Shown here piece by piece: positions 13,969 to 14,459 of a stretch of 14,459 nucleotides of DNA (position 1 is the first letter of the stretch; each line of letters begins with the position of its first letter). The stretch lies in contig JAOADS010000036.1 in the NCBI GenBank assembly GCA_026417195.1, forward strand, positions 1-14,459, given 5' to 3'. The notes below the pieces were generated by a model. That model saw nothing but the letters and a program-made list of their open reading frames with translations, was not told the origin of the DNA and searched no databases. The DNA comes from Ignavibacteria bacterium. GTDB taxonomy: Bacteria > Bacteroidota > Ignavibacteria > Tepidaquicellales > OLB5. A program made the position numbers and the translations under genes.

Positions 13969-14459
13969 ATGCCAAAACCAGTTGACAAAAAATACATTAT
14001 ATTGTTCTTTATAACGGCTGCTCTCACAGCCGGAATAACATTGCTCCTGGTCAATATTTTTGAAAAGAAACAGGAAGCAACACTATATCCGTCAGTATTT
14101 AAACCTGTTAATGAATTTGAGACTGATCCGGCTGTCTGGGGTGAGAACTTCCCTTTTGAATACGACACTTACAGGAAAACTGAAATAAATGAAGGACCTA
14201 CATATTACGGAGGATCGGATCCCTTTCAAAGGCTTGATAAGTATCCGGTACTTAAAATACTTTTCGCTGGTATGCCGTTTTCAGTTGACTATAAAGAAGA
14301 CAGAGGACATTACTGGGCTCTGACAGACGTTAAGGAAACAAAAAGAGTATCAGACAAAACTCCCAACACATGTATTACCTGTAAAAGCTCTAACGTTGTT
14401 GAAAACATCCAGAAAATGGGACCTGAAGCTTTCTATAAAGGCAAGTTTAAAGACATCGG
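13969..14459 (+). CDS. nrfA: Cytochrome c nitrite reductase NrfA, N-terminal part (3' end beyond window)
   Basis: The first 163 codons of the pentahaem nitrite reductase that reduces nitrite to ammonium with six electrons. Seen: an uncleaved anchor or signal segment (about 9-30); NEFETDPAVWGENFP (about 48-62); the family region YWALTDVKETKRV (about 115-127); and, at 135-139, CITCK. This CxxCK haem site, with lysine instead of histidine as the proximal ligand of the catalytic haem, is the diagnostic feature of ammonifying NrfA, as opposed to octahaem or CxxCH variants. The remaining four CxxCH sites and the catalytic residues lie beyond the window. The ATG at 13969 follows the nrfH stop by 25 bases with no Shine-Dalgarno sequence. 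The gene runs open to the last base, with no sign of disruption. Confidence 0.93.
   Translation, partial: MPKPVDKKYIILFFITAALTAGITLLLVNIFEKKQEATLYPSVFKPVNEFETDPAVWGENFPFEYDTYRKTEINEGPTYYGGSDPFQRLDKYPVLKILFAGMPFSVDYKEDRGHYWALTDVKETKRVSDKTPNTCITCKSSNVVENIQKMGPEAFYKGKFKDI

Noticed and set aside
13947..14168. 73-codon minus-strand open frame over the start of nrfA
   Set aside because: The plus strand clearly encodes the anchor and N-terminal part of NrfA leading into CxxCK.

Overview
The window is AT-rich bacterial chromosome carrying ordinary, densely packed genes. Twelve protein genes are complete and two are cut by the window edges. All lie on the + strand except one Rieske gene. Several features point to the Bacteroidota/Chlorobiota/Ignavibacteriota supergroup: protein flavour (for example the proline dehydrogenase and leucyl-tRNA synthetase variants), many starts without a Shine-Dalgarno sequence, and intergenic elements matching the Bacteroidota sigma factor -7 consensus TAnnTTTG. 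A non-photosynthetic, facultatively anaerobic Ignavibacteria-like organism is my best guess. That placement is inference from recall, not a search.

Region 1 (1-3498, +): the 3' nine-tenths of leuS, a DUF2203 gene overlapping it by ATGA, and a monofunctional proline dehydrogenase six bases later. Region 2 (3545-3991, -): a small Tat-exported Rieske [2Fe-2S] protein, convergent with the proline dehydrogenase and divergent from dapD. Region 3 (4137-5701, +): dapD (lysine/diaminopimelate synthesis) followed two bases later by a calcineurin-like metallophosphoesterase.

Region 4 (5756-11106, +): a tight run of a tandem-domain universal stress protein, a 911-residue P2-type cation (probably Ca2+) ATPase, an acetyl-CoA hydrolase/4-hydroxybutyrate CoA-transferase-family enzyme (ATGA overlap with the ATPase) and an OsmC-family peroxidase. 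It reads as one stress/ion-homeostasis transcription unit preceded by an exact TAnnTTTG element. A 181-base AT-rich spacer with a weak hairpin ends it.

Region 5 (11288-14459, +): two tandem paralogous outer-membrane barrel proteins, then nrfH (tetrahaem quinol dehydrogenase) and the start of nrfA, whose first haem site is CxxCK, the signature of ammonia-forming cytochrome c nitrite reductase. Electrons would pass from menaquinol through NrfH to NrfA in the periplasm, reducing nitrite to ammonium. The barrels may be the outer-membrane entry route, which is inference from position only.

I see no mobile element, CRISPR array, tRNA, rRNA or phage gene, and no clear evidence of a wholly new system. 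The points most worth following are the duplicated barrel pair joined to nrfHA, the stress operon combination, the ATPase with a replaced KGAPE lysine, and the promoter elements very close to start codons.
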